Shown here: piece after piece, positions 35,668 to 47,829 of the stretch
Layout of the letters: every line of letters starts with the position of its first letter
Position numbering within the stretch: the stretch's first letter is position 1
NCBI GenBank assembly: GCA_004026145.2
Contig: CP034975.1
Coordinates: forward strand, 27,648,013-27,712,012
DNA: 64,000 nucleotides
Origin: Takifugu bimaculatus
Lineage: Eukaryota; Chordata; Actinopteri; Tetraodontiformes; Tetraodontidae
Direction: 5' to 3'
Notes under the pieces: generated by a model
What the model saw: only the letters and a program-made list of their open reading frames with translations
Databases searched by the model: none
What the model was told of the DNA's origin: nothing
Position numbers and translations under genes: made by a program

Positions 35668-35693
<26 letters not shown>
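35668..35693 (+). repeat. A26 homopolymer
   Basis: Twenty-six A in a row. It could be the tail of an old retroposed copy inserted in plus orientation, but no body or target duplication is recognised. AATAAA is not seen just upstream; the lead-in is GGAAAATT. Confidence 0.9.
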
Positions 35694-36797
35694 CCACACG
35701 GAGAGCAGAAGGTCGTACAAAGTTGGACGTCTAAGGTCTGGAATCAGCATTGAACAGGATTCGAGTTTAAACAAAGATTTCTCATGTGCGGAGATAAAAT
35801 ATTCCGATGTTTTAATGAAAACTGTTGAATATGCATGTAACTCCAAGGCCAACGCAGCAGCAGTTCCTACTCGCTACTTTTACCAGCTCCGATTTTTTTT
35901 CTTCTCTCCATTTATCAGGATTTCAGCTATTTACCCTGATCCACTGTTAGCAGTCGTGAAAAAGGAAACGGTCATCTCGGTCGACTCATATCGACAAGTC
36001 TGTCCCCTGAAGCTTAAAACCGGACGTATCCGTGTCACTATCACAGTTTATGATCTCCTAATCAGTTAGCATTAGCTTATTTGTATTTAGATACGTGTGA
36101 AGTATTGAAATTCTGCCAGAAACATCTCCTGAAGGCTAATCCTGATTACAGTAAATTAATTCACTTATTTTCAGAGTAGATCCTGAACACAACAGTGTTG
36201 ACGGCTCAAAATCGCACACACATCAAACTCAAACGGCAACAAGCTAATTAGCGCAGCGCAACAGCAGCCACCGGTGCATCACAAATCTTTCTCTCTCTAC
36301 GCTGAGACGGACTTTTGGCCGCAGTTCAGGACGGAACAGTTTGAGAATCTTGGAACCAATCGCGTTTAGTCAATCAAGAGCAGGAATGGCTAACCTCCCG
36401 CTACATCCCGCTGCAGCAAGACGCTCCATCAATATCAGATTTCAAACTTGAAAAACGGTTGTGTCGCAGGAGGGCCGCACCGAAGGGCCACTTGATGAAT
36501 CAGCCGCCTGGGTGATTGATGGTCAAACGGGAGCGGTCAGGGGAAAGTTATGCCACATCGTGTCAACATCAGGCTGTTTCCTCTTGTGCATGGCTAAATA
36601 AGAGGAGCGATGTGCAGTGAGTAGCAACGACAGGACCGGATTTTCCTTTTCTTTCCTCCTATTTCTGATTCAGTTACACAACAGCGGTGGAGGGCAGGGA
36701 ACAGAGCCAGGGAGAGAAGGCTTCTAAATGTAATTAAACACAAATACAAGCAGTGTACTTCTATTATACTGCATAATCCATATTCAGTAGGTCAGAT
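35694..36797. other. Non-coding stretch, no gene seen
   Basis: Unique AT-rich sequence. Frames are short or overlap on both strands. No RNA gene or repeat family recognised. Confidence 0.5.
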
Positions 36798-36821
36798 ACA
36801 CACACACACACACACACACAC
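36798..36821. repeat. (AC)12 microsatellite
   Basis: Uninterrupted AC array. Confidence 0.95.
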
Positions 36822-39800
36822 GCCTGACAGCAGCAAATCACCTTGCTAATTAGATTTTGTTATGGGCATTCATTCTGCCATTTGACATTCTCAACACTTA
36901 ATACAATCCCACGAGTCTGGAATATCATAACATTACGGGAAGGCTCGTCATTGGTTGGCGCTGGGAGGGGCCGGGTGGCGGCGAGGGGCTGTAAATCAGG
37001 CACCTTAAACTCCATTAGCAATTCCAAACCAGGAGGGACGCCGGGGCGATTACCGCAGGCCTGGTTCCTCCCCACTTTGCCAATAATGATGAGTCATTCC
37101 AATAGTGGCTGCCTAACAATGTTTATAGGGACTCACAGAGCTCACGCTGGAGTTCCGTCTCCTCATGAGAGCATTGAATGCATCGCGCTGAACATGTGCT
37201 GGATTTGCTGTATCACACCGAAATCCCCGCTAATATCCGCACATGCTAAAACTGGTGAGTCCATGATTGAACATTGGTTTCAGGATGGGAAACAACAGAC
37301 AAACACGAAGAGGGTAAATACACTGAGACACAATGAGACACAGGTGCAACACATTAGGACAGGCCTGATGCAGTCAGTACAGTGGACAAGAGCACAGGAA
37401 GTCAAGATGACACCCTTTCAAAATAATAGCCAAAAATATAAGATATGTAGTGGTCTGACTGGATCAGACGTACCTCTTTGCTACTCCATGTCTACCTGAG
37501 CGCTGCGTTATTTATGCGCGATGTATGCTGGTCTCTAACGCACCTGTACGGCGCCTGTGGCAGTATTGCCGTGGCAGATATAGACGGATGCAAACTTCCC
37601 AGATTTTTGTTGCAAACTACTGCAGCCAGGTTTGAATTCCCTTCCTGTCCCACCGCCCTCGCAGTCCAACCTGACAACTCTCAGAACCGCCTTTCTCCTC
37701 GGACACTGTCAGCCATCCCTCACCTAGCTTAAGCGGCGCCACTTTACGCCTGCTTTCTGTTCTGCAGGGGCTTTCTGTAGCTCCCAGAAACATTTAAAAG
37801 GGGAAGAAGGCTATTGTTATTGTGTTGTGCCCCCCGACGCTCGCTCTCCCCATTGTGTCGGCTCAGGGAACTGAGAAAACTGGAAATGATGGTCACCGCC
37901 AGCGCGGATGATTAAATGTGAGGCTAAGAGCACATGGAGAATGACACACAGCTCACAGCACGGGGAGCTTTAGGTGGCTCTACCTTTCTCTCAGTGGAAT
38001 GTGGGATGAGACGCCGCCACCGAGTGTGTGTCACCCGGATGGGTCATAAATGGCAGGACAGGGAAGAGCGGAGAGGACGAGGACGGGAAATAGCAGGACA
38101 ATGAAGAGATGAAAGAGAAAAGGTAGAAAGGGCTGCTGATAATAGGATCAGCGCCTTTTTAATAGCACATAAGTGATCCCGGTCAGAGGTTGATCCCTTA
38201 AAATGTGTCGACAGCTGCTGGGATGTTGCACAACCTGCTTTTTGTGGCTTAAAGGTATAAAACAAGAGACGTGTGTGAGTGTGAGGAAGACACCCAGGGA
38301 GAGATGGTTTTAATGAATGAGGCCTCGCGTGAACACCCACCGAGTCGATATACACACGCTCATAAACGCACCATTGATTCTCCCGCCTATTGTATCAGCA
38401 CCATAAACAGCCCATTCAGCGGATCGCCTCATGCGATCCGAGGTCAGCCAATCTCACAAATCTCCTTTCAGCGAAGAGGCGCCATCTTTCCTCGCGCTGC
38501 AGCGGCGTGATTGCTTATTAGTGTCGGGGAACGCCGCCACACTTGAACCGCGACCTTCAGGACGGAGACAGAGCCCTTCACCATGTTTAAAAAGAGCGGC
38601 GATTAAAGGAAGCAGCAGCGGGGGACGTCCATTACACAGGGAGGGAATGTGCTCTTCACAGCACAGGTGCGAGTTTGTTGGGGTTTTTTTTGGAACGAGA
38701 CACCTAAATAGGTGTTTTGGAAGCAAAAACAACTGTCCAACATGAAATACAACATGACGCCAGCATATTTCCCATATGTCCACCATTGTCTCACGTCCAA
38801 TAACAAACTATTAAGTGTAAATCAGCCAGAGGCAGGTGTGGCAGCAGGGAGGAAGATTAGTCTGGTCCAGATCTGTGTCGCCAGGAAATCTGTGCCAGAC
38901 AATATAAGACAGACAATTTAATCTTATTACTAATAAATCCTCATTTCTCATGTGGAAAAACCTGTAATTACACTTTTATAGACTATTTAAATGGAGAAAT
39001 GTAAAGTACAAATTTCTGCTGATCTCCTGACTCGGTTTTTCTACTTGATTAAATAAGAAAAGAGAATAATGAGCTTTTGTCTTTTATATTAAAACTGTCA
39101 CTGTGACCTGACAGGAGCACAACAGATGACCACGGCAGGGCGGCGGCGGGAGGATTAGTGGCGGCTACGTTCAAATCTTGCTAACCGTGCTAACACGCCA
39201 GATCCACCTTTAAATTCCAGATGCTGAGGGTTTTTTCTTGGATTCAGGAGCCAAGTGAAGGTAAACTATCAGTCAGTGTTTGGCAGAAGGAAGGGAAGTG
39301 ATACACCGGAACAATTTCACCAAGTTCTTAATCAAGACGCTGACATTTTTCCCACTCTTACTGTTCAGGCATTCCACCATAGATCACCCACCTGCGGTCT
39401 CTCATAACAATGTAGATGATATAAATCTATAGCCCTCCCGTGGCTCCGCCTCTCCCCGCCGCTTCCAGCGTGATAAAGCTCCTTTGCTTGCTTGTATAAT
39501 TCGGCTTGCCCTCAGTCCCGCCGGCTGTTGGGCATTAGCCACGCTAACACGGATTCTGACAGGAAGTAAAATGCACGGCCTCCATTTCCAGGTCTGTCTC
39601 CACTTTCTTCTCCACTGGTCAGTTAAAGGCAAATGATGATGAAAACGGTGAAATACAAAAGAAAACGCTCCTAATATCGGAGCGCAGGTCGCTTCGCCGC
39701 ACTGGCGCAGGGGAGGCGGGTGGCGAGAACACAACTGTCAGAGTTTTGCAGGCTGACAACAGAGGCATCAGGCTATGCTAATGTGTTTTTTAAAGGTTCG

Positions 39801-41679
39801 GACTGGCTGTCACATCAGCTTACCGGCATCTTTTACTCTCTGTAGCCACAGTGCTGCGTGGTTCTGGGCCATCTGCCAGGAAATCTACCCGCTTTTGATC
39901 CAGAACCCGAAACTCCTCCCATCTGGCGGCTCCAAGGGAAGATAATGAGTGTAATTACTCAGGAACGTAGTAACGTTCGCTTCTGTAGCGAGAAGTAGAA
40001 TCAGCCGGTTTGAGCTGCGGGAAAAGTCAGCGAATCCGCTCAGCATTCTGTCATCATAATAAAGATGCAATGTGTATTGTTTTAGCCTTTTGAGAGGATT
40101 CCGGATGGTCAGGTGGAAGAATTCCCATCAAATTCAAAGACGTGTGTGATCCCGCGCTGCTGGATTACCGAGCAAATGGATCGGGCCTTTGTTGAGTCCT
40201 GACTTGGTAACTGTAAGCTGTGATTAATGAGATGTGTGGAGCCAATGCTGATAAGATAATCTTTAATTGATTCCACCAGGGTGGGAACAGTGTTCTCACA
40301 CAATCCGGAACGGATATTTCATGAGCGCCAAACTTAAGCAGCTTCATCCCAGGAATTATTAGTGCGGGAATTAAAGCTGTCGAGTATGAAATAGGAAAAC
40401 AATGTGTATTTGACAACAAAGCTATGTAGGATCTATAGGATACGCGGCCCTGAGCCACTTCTGTGATCCACACCGCAGTGGAGTGGATGGGTTGGGGTTG
40501 GTCCCAGTGGGAATCTGAGGCGAAGTGGGTTAAGAGCTGCTGTTGCTGGGAATGTTTGAAACGGCTGATTTGTTGAGCAGCGCGCTCTGCGTGTGAGGAG
40601 GGGCGGCCCTGGGAAGGGCGATAATCAGCAAACAGACTGCAGGAAGGTTCGCCGCCGAATTGAGGATCGGTTCAAAAGAATGTTCCGAATCCTCGAGGCA
40701 AGGCACCCTGGCTTGCTTTTTTTTATTTCTTTTTAGCTTCACAAAGCTCCTCTCCGTCTCCACATTTAGAACCAGTGCGGAGGATCACACGTATTCTGAA
40801 CCATTTAGCAGGTGAGATTATGCCGGAGTGTTTACGGCGCAGCATTTGACTATCTGTCTCTAGCCAAAAGACACAGTAAGATCCTCCGTGCAGACACAGC
40901 TGGCCGTCTTTCACGCGCCTCTGGGCTTGTGTAAATACCCTCTATGGGCTGAACATTGGTAAACAGCCTTATCACTTTCAGCACCAGGCTTTGCACATTA
41001 CATGTCCCCCTTTTTGCCTTTTTTTCCCACAAAGGATTTTTGATGGATGTTAGCGATCATGTTGGCCTTGCTGCCCACACGAATCCAGAGGGAATTGAAT
41101 TTCACGTGTTGAGGAGAGGTTCTTTTCTGACTCCTATTGGTACGGGGGATGAAGACTTGAGGCCATTCAGATGATAATGTGCTAAGATGAATGAATGCTA
41201 ACAGTCAGACTTACTGTTTCTGGGCAACAAGTAGTTTAACAAACATCTGGTTAGGCTTTGGTTTTGGACACGCTTCTGGTGATAGCTAGCATTTGCTCTT
41301 TGTTGTCCTTCTAGTTGTCTATTTTCCCCATATCTCCTACATCTAACATCCTTATTTATTAATAGTCACTTTCAGATGAACTTAGCATATTGGTTGAATA
41401 ATTGTACCCAACTAAACGGAACAGTACACATGTTAGCCCACTCCAGATGTTTGCATCTGGTGCTAGCCTCAAAAAATGGCCAGCAAGGATTAAATCCTTT
41501 TAAAGCTGCTGAGGCAACAGGGGCCGGTTGATGAAAATCTGGGAATATGTAGATTAATATTCCATTATTCTTGGGATTTCATCAGACGCGAGCGTGGATG
41601 CTGAGCAGCCTCGCTGAGGGCCGTTACTGGAGAACGTCGAAGCAGCAAACGAGCAGCTCGATCTCCATAGATCTTGGAC
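36822..41679. other. Non-coding stretch; contains the longest open frame, not called
   Basis: The 218-codon plus frame at 36843-37499 is the longest in the window. It has scattered Cys, Pro and Ser, no domain, no codon bias and no splice context. Its first part (CTAATTAGATTTTGTTATGG, CCATTTGACATTCTC) looks more like regulatory sequence. The remainder to 41679 has only short frames. A CpG-rich patch near 38480-38560 is mild. Confidence 0.5.
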
Positions 41680-41960
41680 TGCGTCTCCGTTTAATAAATT
41701 CCCTCGCAGTCGCTCAAGAAATGACTCATTTGCACACCATATCATTAATTAAAGGGAGAGTAAAGATTATTGATCAGTCACCCAGCGTTTTAGCGTTGTT
41801 ATCATTAGGCAGGACGGTAATTTATACCATCGCGCTTTGGAATGTCATTACACTTCCACACTGCGTGACTACCAGGAAAATTAGCATTGTTAAAGCTCAA
41901 ACACATGCTTCTGTCTGCTGATCAGCAAATGTTTGCTAATTACTGAACTTGTCTCTGTCA
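41680..41960. promoter_or_regulatory. Candidate AT-rich enhancer block
   Basis: TGACTCA at 41722-41728, ATCATTAATTAAAG at 41741-41754, then GATTATTGATCAGTC and GCTAATTAC near 41933. It is unique sequence without repeats, dense in homeodomain-type TAAT cores and one AP-1 word. Conservation is the only real test. Confidence 0.3.
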
Positions 41961-44454
41961 TGAAGCACATGAACTGTGCAATCAAACTTTGTAATACAGA
42001 GGAATTAAATGTCTATTAAGTCCGTCCTCCGTGTTTAAACGTTCCCCCGGCGCTGGAACGGATGAGCGGCATCACCTTTACCTTCAGCAGTGATCTTTTA
42101 CATTTAAATATTAGGAGCTAAACCATATGGAAATAGATGAGCTTAAAATATCACATGATTCATTTGCTGTTGCGAACCATGTGACCCTCTAATTAGCCCC
42201 TCCCACCTGACTTTAATAAGGCAGCTACTAAACCCTTAATGACACAATGATCTATGGATGCACTGATTCTTCTCAAAGCTTTGTTTCCATCTAGAGACTC
42301 AAGGCTGTGCTAATAGTGAAAGCGTGGACATTAAACACAATCGTAGATAAAATGTAGTACCACTAAATCTAATTAATCATTCGTATTAAGATGACGAGAC
42401 AAACCCAATATTTGTCAACCTGGTCCAATTTACGAGTGTCCTAAAACCAAATGGACAAAATGGATCCGTGCACGAATGCATGTCCGACATGTAGTATGCT
42501 AATGCTAGCATATGGTCTGTGAGGAGAACGCATCATTAATGCATAGTATGTGTTTCATATTCTGAATTATGATAATTATTTTATATTTTTAAAAGGGAAA
42601 ACATTTCCCCTCTGTCACTTCCTGTACATTAATTTTAGGTGAACATATATGTAGTTGATGATATTCTATGGTTCTCTAAGTTCTAAATAGATAAATAGAC
42701 AAATTATAACAACGTTATTATAAAATGTCTAAGCTGACTTCCAACCCAAAAACACTTTATTTTCTAGGTGACACGTTTCATCCCTCCAACCTTATTTATT
42801 TCTTTGTCTGTAGTTGATAGCCGCCTGCTTCTATTTGATCTTCATGTACTTTTAGTAATACACAGAAAAGACATTAAAGTAGAGACGATAAAACTGCCTC
42901 TAAAGCAACGACGTGCACGTTGAAAGAGAGAGGGAGAGGAAAAAAAAGCCTTTAAAGATAATATCAATGGCTTTATCCTTTAAGGGGCTTTGCTGACTGT
43001 GTTTGGGAGCCCGGTCATTTTCCTGACTCACGCTCACGTGCAAAACATCCCACTGTGGGAGAGAAGCTGCCAGTTTGGTGGCTGTTGCACGTGAGATGTC
43101 TGAAAGTAATGTAATAAGAGCATAATAACATAAATATTACTGTAATGATTGACTCGGGCGAGCGGCACGCGCTGACCTTTCGGTTAAAAGCTCATTTAGG
43201 TGGATGTTTGCCAGGCTGCACGTCTGTGGGTCGTGCATGTGAACCTGCGCATGTGTAAAAGACGTCCTGCCTCTGTCAGTCCCTGTGTGAATGCGGGCGT
43301 GGGCTCAGACGCCGCGAGGGTTCCGTGTCTGCAGAATTTCCCACCTTCTCCCAGCAAAGCCTGTTAAATTCCATCTTTCTAATTTTGGATCTCATCAACT
43401 GGCCGCTCATATTGCTCTCACGCTGCTGCTGAGATTGGGATTCTCCACACGCAGAGGTTATTGGACCGGCTACGGCGAACAGCGGGCGTCTCGCCCCGAC
43501 TCCCAATGTAGATCTCATATCTCCAAACATGTCAAATTAAAACGGGATATTGGTTTGGGGATTTCACAGGACGGCGCCCTTGTAATCTAGGGCACATTTG
43601 CCCAAGGCTCTCGTATCAATTTCTGCCTTAATTCATTGGGAGGCGAGAAGAGGATCGGAATGATTTTACTGTGTAATCCGGGACGTTGCCGCCGCAACTT
43701 CCATATCAAGGACCCCCAAGTAGTTGTTTGATCTTCAGATAGAGATTTCACGGAAAGAGACCCGTGATGTAGAATGAAGTCAAACAGAGAGAAGGCACGT
43801 TTGAACTTTTCCCACCTGCCCACTTCCTGTCTTTTTAAGCCAAAGTAACATCCGGGGGATGCGATCGATCTTTTCTGTTTTCTTCTCATTGCTGCACTTA
43901 ACAAAAACAGGGAGGAAGACGCAGTGGATGCTAGCACCAGTTAGCATGGATGCTGTGACAGATTTGATCTCCTGGCCGTCCTTTCGATGGGCGACATTAT
44001 TCCCACATTGTGTTAACTGAACGCCTCCGTTAGCCGAGCAACAGATAAATAAGAAAAATACCCGATGTGGCTTTTTGATGTGAATCCCTCATCTTTACGA
44101 AGAATAAAAAAGAAAAGTGCACTTCTAAGTGCGCTTCTAAGCTGTTTTCACCTGCTGTCGCCTCTAATTTGTCTCTGTCTTTGTTGCTACATTGAATTTA
44201 TTAGCTGAGGTGGGAAGAGGACAGTTTGATCTTCTTTTCTCGCACCACACGAATGTTTTCGAGGCAGCCCCCGTTTGAACGGTGCCGAGGCTCCGAGTGG
44301 CTTCCTGCTCGTGGATTAAAGGGACCAAACATGTGAAGTTAAACTCCAAATATTGTCCAGTCAGATTATTATAATATTCTTTCTCTGGTAGGAAGCGGCT
44401 GAATCGGACTGTATTTATGTAGCAGGTGGGATTCAGAGGACCCATCTGACAACA
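41961..44454. other. Non-coding stretch with AT-rich motif patches
   Basis: 42080-42410 (CTCTAATTAGCCCC, TCTAATTAATCATTCG, CTTTAATAAGG) and 43090-43160 (TAATAAGAGCATAATAAC, CTGTAATGATTGACTC) are AT-rich unique patches of possible regulatory nature. No gene recognised. Confidence 0.5.
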
Positions 44455-44485
<31 letters not shown>

Positions 44486-44491
44486 ACACAC
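44455..44491. repeat. Compound C17 plus (CA)10
   Basis: C17 at 44455-44471 running into CA repeats. Its G-rich complement may be hard to sequence. Confidence 0.92.
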
Positions 44492-46080
44492 CCTCATTAT
44501 ACATGCAAGAGTTTTCAGCCCATTGGGAGACGTGCACGTTGCTCTCAGAAGCTACCACCTTCAAAGCAACACTTCCTCTTTGAAGATGCCGTTGCCATAT
44601 TCCACCTCCAGATGACCTCTTTATTCATCATGTGGACTTTAAGCATGTTCGTGCATGTTCTGTACATCACAGGATCACGTGACCCAGGCACGCCTGGTCA
44701 GGCAGCTGCAACTTTTCAGCCAACTTATTTTGGGTGTTTTTTTTTTTGGCATTTTCTATCCCATACCTTCAAAAATGATCCAGTTATTGTTAAAGTCTTA
44801 ACCTGTATTTATTCTCAGAGCGGCACTAAAGCAGCATCCCATAGTTAGCGTGTTAAAACGTGTTTCCTCACAGGGCACGTTCAGTGCGCTCTGTTTCTGC
44901 TGTTGCCCTTTTCAGTGGATTTGTTCTCTTTCCCTTTTTACATGCTGTTTGACTTCCAGCTCCAGCCCAGAACATCTCACCCTGTTCCAGTCTGACTCCG
45001 CTCTTTACAGACAGCGTAGATCCACTTTCAGTCTCAGCATCTGGGTGCGTTAGCTTGACTTTTAAAACGTCCGCTCGCTAACATGTTTACATGCGCTGCG
45101 TCAGGCCACTAAAAGTAAGTGGATTTCCTAAAATGTCACGTGGAAGCTTTTATTCCCGTCTGAGTGATGCGCGCAGCCACAACCCAGCTGATGTCAGAAT
45201 GGACCCAGCAGCCTTGCACAGTCGGAAAACGCCGCTCTCCTTTTGACCTCGTCTGGAATGGTACCGCGGACTCATCCTGGCTCAGCTGATCCAGCTCCTG
45301 GAGGCTGTTTGAGGCTCTACAAAGTGCAAGAGCTCTACAGCGAGATGAAGAAGAGAAACTGTACAAGATGGGAAGGGAACAATCGCCCTCTGAGGTCGTA
45401 GGCCCTGAACTACCCAGCACCTCGGCAGAGGTTAAAGGATAGCTGCAACTAAGGTATCAATAATGTGCATCTATAAGGGCTTCGCTGGGGGGGCCAGACC
45501 ACTACCGACTGGGCCATTTACTCGGCTTTAGGTGGCTCTTGTTGCCTGGTTGTGCAGCCTGTAAGACGCCTTTTAAAGGCAAGAAAACGACAATGGCAAT
45601 AAATGTACCTGTGGTTGTTGTGCCTGGGATGCTGCTTTCAAACGGACTCGTGGGGACAACTGCAGCCTACAGTATGAAGAGGACGCAGGTGAACCACACA
45701 GGAATCTGTCCTGCAGCACCTCTGCACCCCCGGAGGAGCGAAAATGGAATGAGAGTGTAATTACCTGAGCTGAGTAATAGTCGTTTGGTTCCCAAATCAG
45801 TTCCTGAGCCATTATCCGATGAGCGGGGCTCCTTTCTTGTTATTGCTTTGGTCTTTCACATCCTTATTTTCTCGTCTCTCTGCGCTGCTCAGCTCTTAAT
45901 TGTCCTTTTCTCACTGCAGCACTGCTCACATTGACGTGGGTAAACGTATAGAAAATGTATACTGTCAGTCAATGTTGGGATGTTTTTATTAAATCTGATC
46001 TGTCTAATGATGTTCTGCTCATGAGGTGCACGCAGATTCCTCATCTGCCAACATCTGCTGTTAGTCATCCGGCTCAATAA
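44492..46080. other. Non-coding stretch, no gene seen
   Basis: T11 at 44737-44747. 45130-45760 is GC-richer with 70-94-codon frames on both strands, none of them family-like. No transposon recognised. Confidence 0.5.
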
Positions 46081-46180
46081 ATAATAATTAATCATTACAT
46101 TATTGTGAATGCCATTAAGTTAATTGCGTGTTGCTGAAGATGCACCATTAAGTTAATAGTTTTCTTATTTTCTAGGCAGG
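46081..46180. promoter_or_regulatory. Candidate regulatory patch with paired 13-bp repeats
   Basis: CCATTAAGTTAAT occurs at 46112-46124 and again at 46145-46157, start points 33 bp apart (about three helical turns). Preceding sequence AATTAATCATTACATTATTG is also rich in TAAT cores. The GTTAAT half resembles an HNF1/homeodomain half-site. A pyrimidine tract and TAG follow at about 46162-46175, resembling a splice acceptor, but the downstream frame is not coding-like. Confidence 0.35.
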
Positions 46181-47143
46181 AAAGCTATCGTATCTTTATT
46201 AAACTGTATCACAATATTTCTACGAGCTTCTGGTGCAGAATAAAGGTCAGAAGGAGACTTCAGGACGTGGGAGCAACTTTTTTTGTTTCCAAAGTCAAAA
46301 AGAATAAATTGAACAAAAGTTTTTGAAGGAAATACTTCATTTTTTCAAGGCAGCCTGTTGTTATTAGAGCCAAAACTGTTTTTTTCTATTGTACATTGAG
46401 TTTTCTGTAATCGACCTTTTCTCCCCAAAACAACGGTCCTTAACAACGGTAATTCTTTATTCTTATTGTAGTTCTTTATAATCAAGGCTGCCAAGTGATT
46501 AAAAATAACGCTGGTACTCTTCATTCATCACACACGAGTGTTTCTCCGTTAAAGATCCCCATTAAAATCACCGTTTTAAACATCAGGCTTTAGCTTCCCA
46601 TCCTGTAAAATAATGGCCATATCCATCAAACGGCTTCTTTCATTAGATTAGAAAGATGATCGACACTTTAATGTGATCCGCTCGGTCTCTTCAGAACTGT
46701 TTCAAAACTAACAGAACCAGACATTCATGCTGAGCTTTTTATGGGCAACAGTCAATAGAAAATCTTCCTTTCAAATAAAGAGAGACGATGTCTTTAATGA
46801 AAGGATTTTTGCTGTGATTCCTGGGACTATAAGGAGGAATTATTCCAATATGGTTTGATTTCTTTATTTGTTTTGAGAAAGTCTCTGAAGTTCGAAAGAT
46901 ATTTGGGCTTCGTGGAAGTTCAGATGGCTGCTGGAGAGAAGAGGAGCAGGAATCAAACCGGCGAGGGGCCCCTCTTCTCTCCCCCTCCAGGCGTCTCCAG
47001 GCAGATGCTTCTTTTATAGGAGGCTTCTTTTTCTTGCCTGTATTTCATATTTTAAGAGGAAACTAAAGGGAAAACTCTTAGTATTATTTGAAAAGAAGAC
47101 AAGCTAAATTGTTTGTCCCCCTTTTAATAATTTTTTCTCCCAG
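46181..47143. other. Non-coding stretch upstream of the candidate last exon
   Basis: AT-rich sequence that ends in the pyrimidine tract TTTTTTCTCCCAG at 47131-47143. If the exon at 47144 is real, this is the 3' part of its last intron. No internal exon was recognised in it. Confidence 0.4.
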
Positions 47144-47290
47144 TTTTTAGAAGAAAATCTCCTTTTTTCAACAACTGTTGCTCCCGCCACCTCTGACGTC
47201 ACCACCCGGATTGGGCAGGTGGACCCCTGCCAGGGTGAGGAGTCCTACAACCTGCACGACCGCTTCCTGCGTCTGCCCCTGAGCTCCTGA
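47144..47290 (+). CDS. Candidate 3'-terminal coding exon, unidentified protein
   Basis: A strong acceptor (T-rich tract then CTCCCAG at 47143) opens directly into 48 codons ending at TGA 47288-47290. Of the last 36 sense codons (from 47180), 31 end in G or C, against one of the first 12, while surrounding DNA is AT-rich. That is typical of fish coding sequence and unlike the other open frames here. The C-terminus reads GQVDPCQGEESYNLHDRF then LRLPLSS, hydrophilic with no membrane or GPI-type tail. I do not recognise the family. The abrupt bias change suggests that the true exon may begin later, for example after CAG at 47216-47218 or 47231-47233. Upstream exons would lie to the left on the plus strand; none was identified with confidence. 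The alternative is a chance GC-rich patch or a regulatory element, since it contains a full CRE. Confidence 0.35.
   Translation, partial: FLEENLLFSTTVAPATSDVTTRIGQVDPCQGEESYNLHDRFLRLPLSS
47194..47201. promoter_or_regulatory. Full consensus CRE (TGACGTCA)
   Basis: Palindromic TGACGTCA, the complete CREB/ATF site. It lies inside the candidate exon, so it may be coincidental codon content (GAC GTC) or point to a regulatory role for this patch. Confidence 0.3.
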
Positions 47291-47829
47291 GCGTCCTCGC
47301 AGGCCTGATGTCTCTTGACTAATGCATGAGTCTCAGGAGCATTGCGGCGTGCTCGCAGCTCGGAATAATGGCAAAATGAGCAAGTCTTGTTGCAGCCGCC
47401 GCCCGGCGCGCGTGTCCCTGGCAACGGTGCAATGTTTGTGCGGCGCTGGCTTGGTAATCCATACGAACTATTCAGAGATGCATATGATTTAACACCGCAC
47501 GGGCCTGCAATAATTCAGGAGGATTATGTATTTCGGCTTCTTTTCACTTCTGTGTCTCGCAACGAGAGGTTTGAAATCGCCAGCGTCTCTGTGTTGCACC
47601 TGTGTCCTGTCGAAACCGGACGCCTATATTTGGGCCACTGGGGGGTGTACCGGCTGTAACAGCAAACTGATGAATAGAACCTCAGCATCAGTCATGTCAT
47701 GCAGCTCGGTGTTACTGAGCATTTAGCTTGCTGATAATTTACAGCTGTATTTTTTCTGATGTCCTCGTGCATAAATGGTATGCATATACATTAGAATAAA
47801 ATAAAGCATTATCGTATCAGTTTGAGGGT
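47291..47829 (+). other. Putative 3' untranslated region
   Basis: If 47144-47290 is a last exon, this is its 3' UTR, ending shortly after the AATAAA pair at 47795-47805. It has no long plus-strand frame with coding bias. 47430-47530 contains ATGCATATGATTTAACACC and TGCAATAATTCAGGAGG-like unique sequence that may be conserved in its own right. A CpG-rich spot lies at 47396-47425. Confidence 0.25.
47795..47805 (+). promoter_or_regulatory. Two overlapping AATAAA polyadenylation signals
   Basis: AATAAAATAAA gives two canonical hexamers, 47795-47800 and 47800-47805. GT-richer sequence (CAGTTTGAGGGTG) follows within 25 bases. Position about 505 bp after the candidate stop codon is reasonable for a short 3' UTR. 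AATAAA also occurs by chance in AT-rich DNA. Confidence 0.3.

Noticed and set aside
36843..37499. Longest open frame in the window, 218 codons, plus strand
   Set aside because: No domain, motif, codon bias, splice or promoter context. Composition is that of translated non-coding DNA; the start region looks regulatory.
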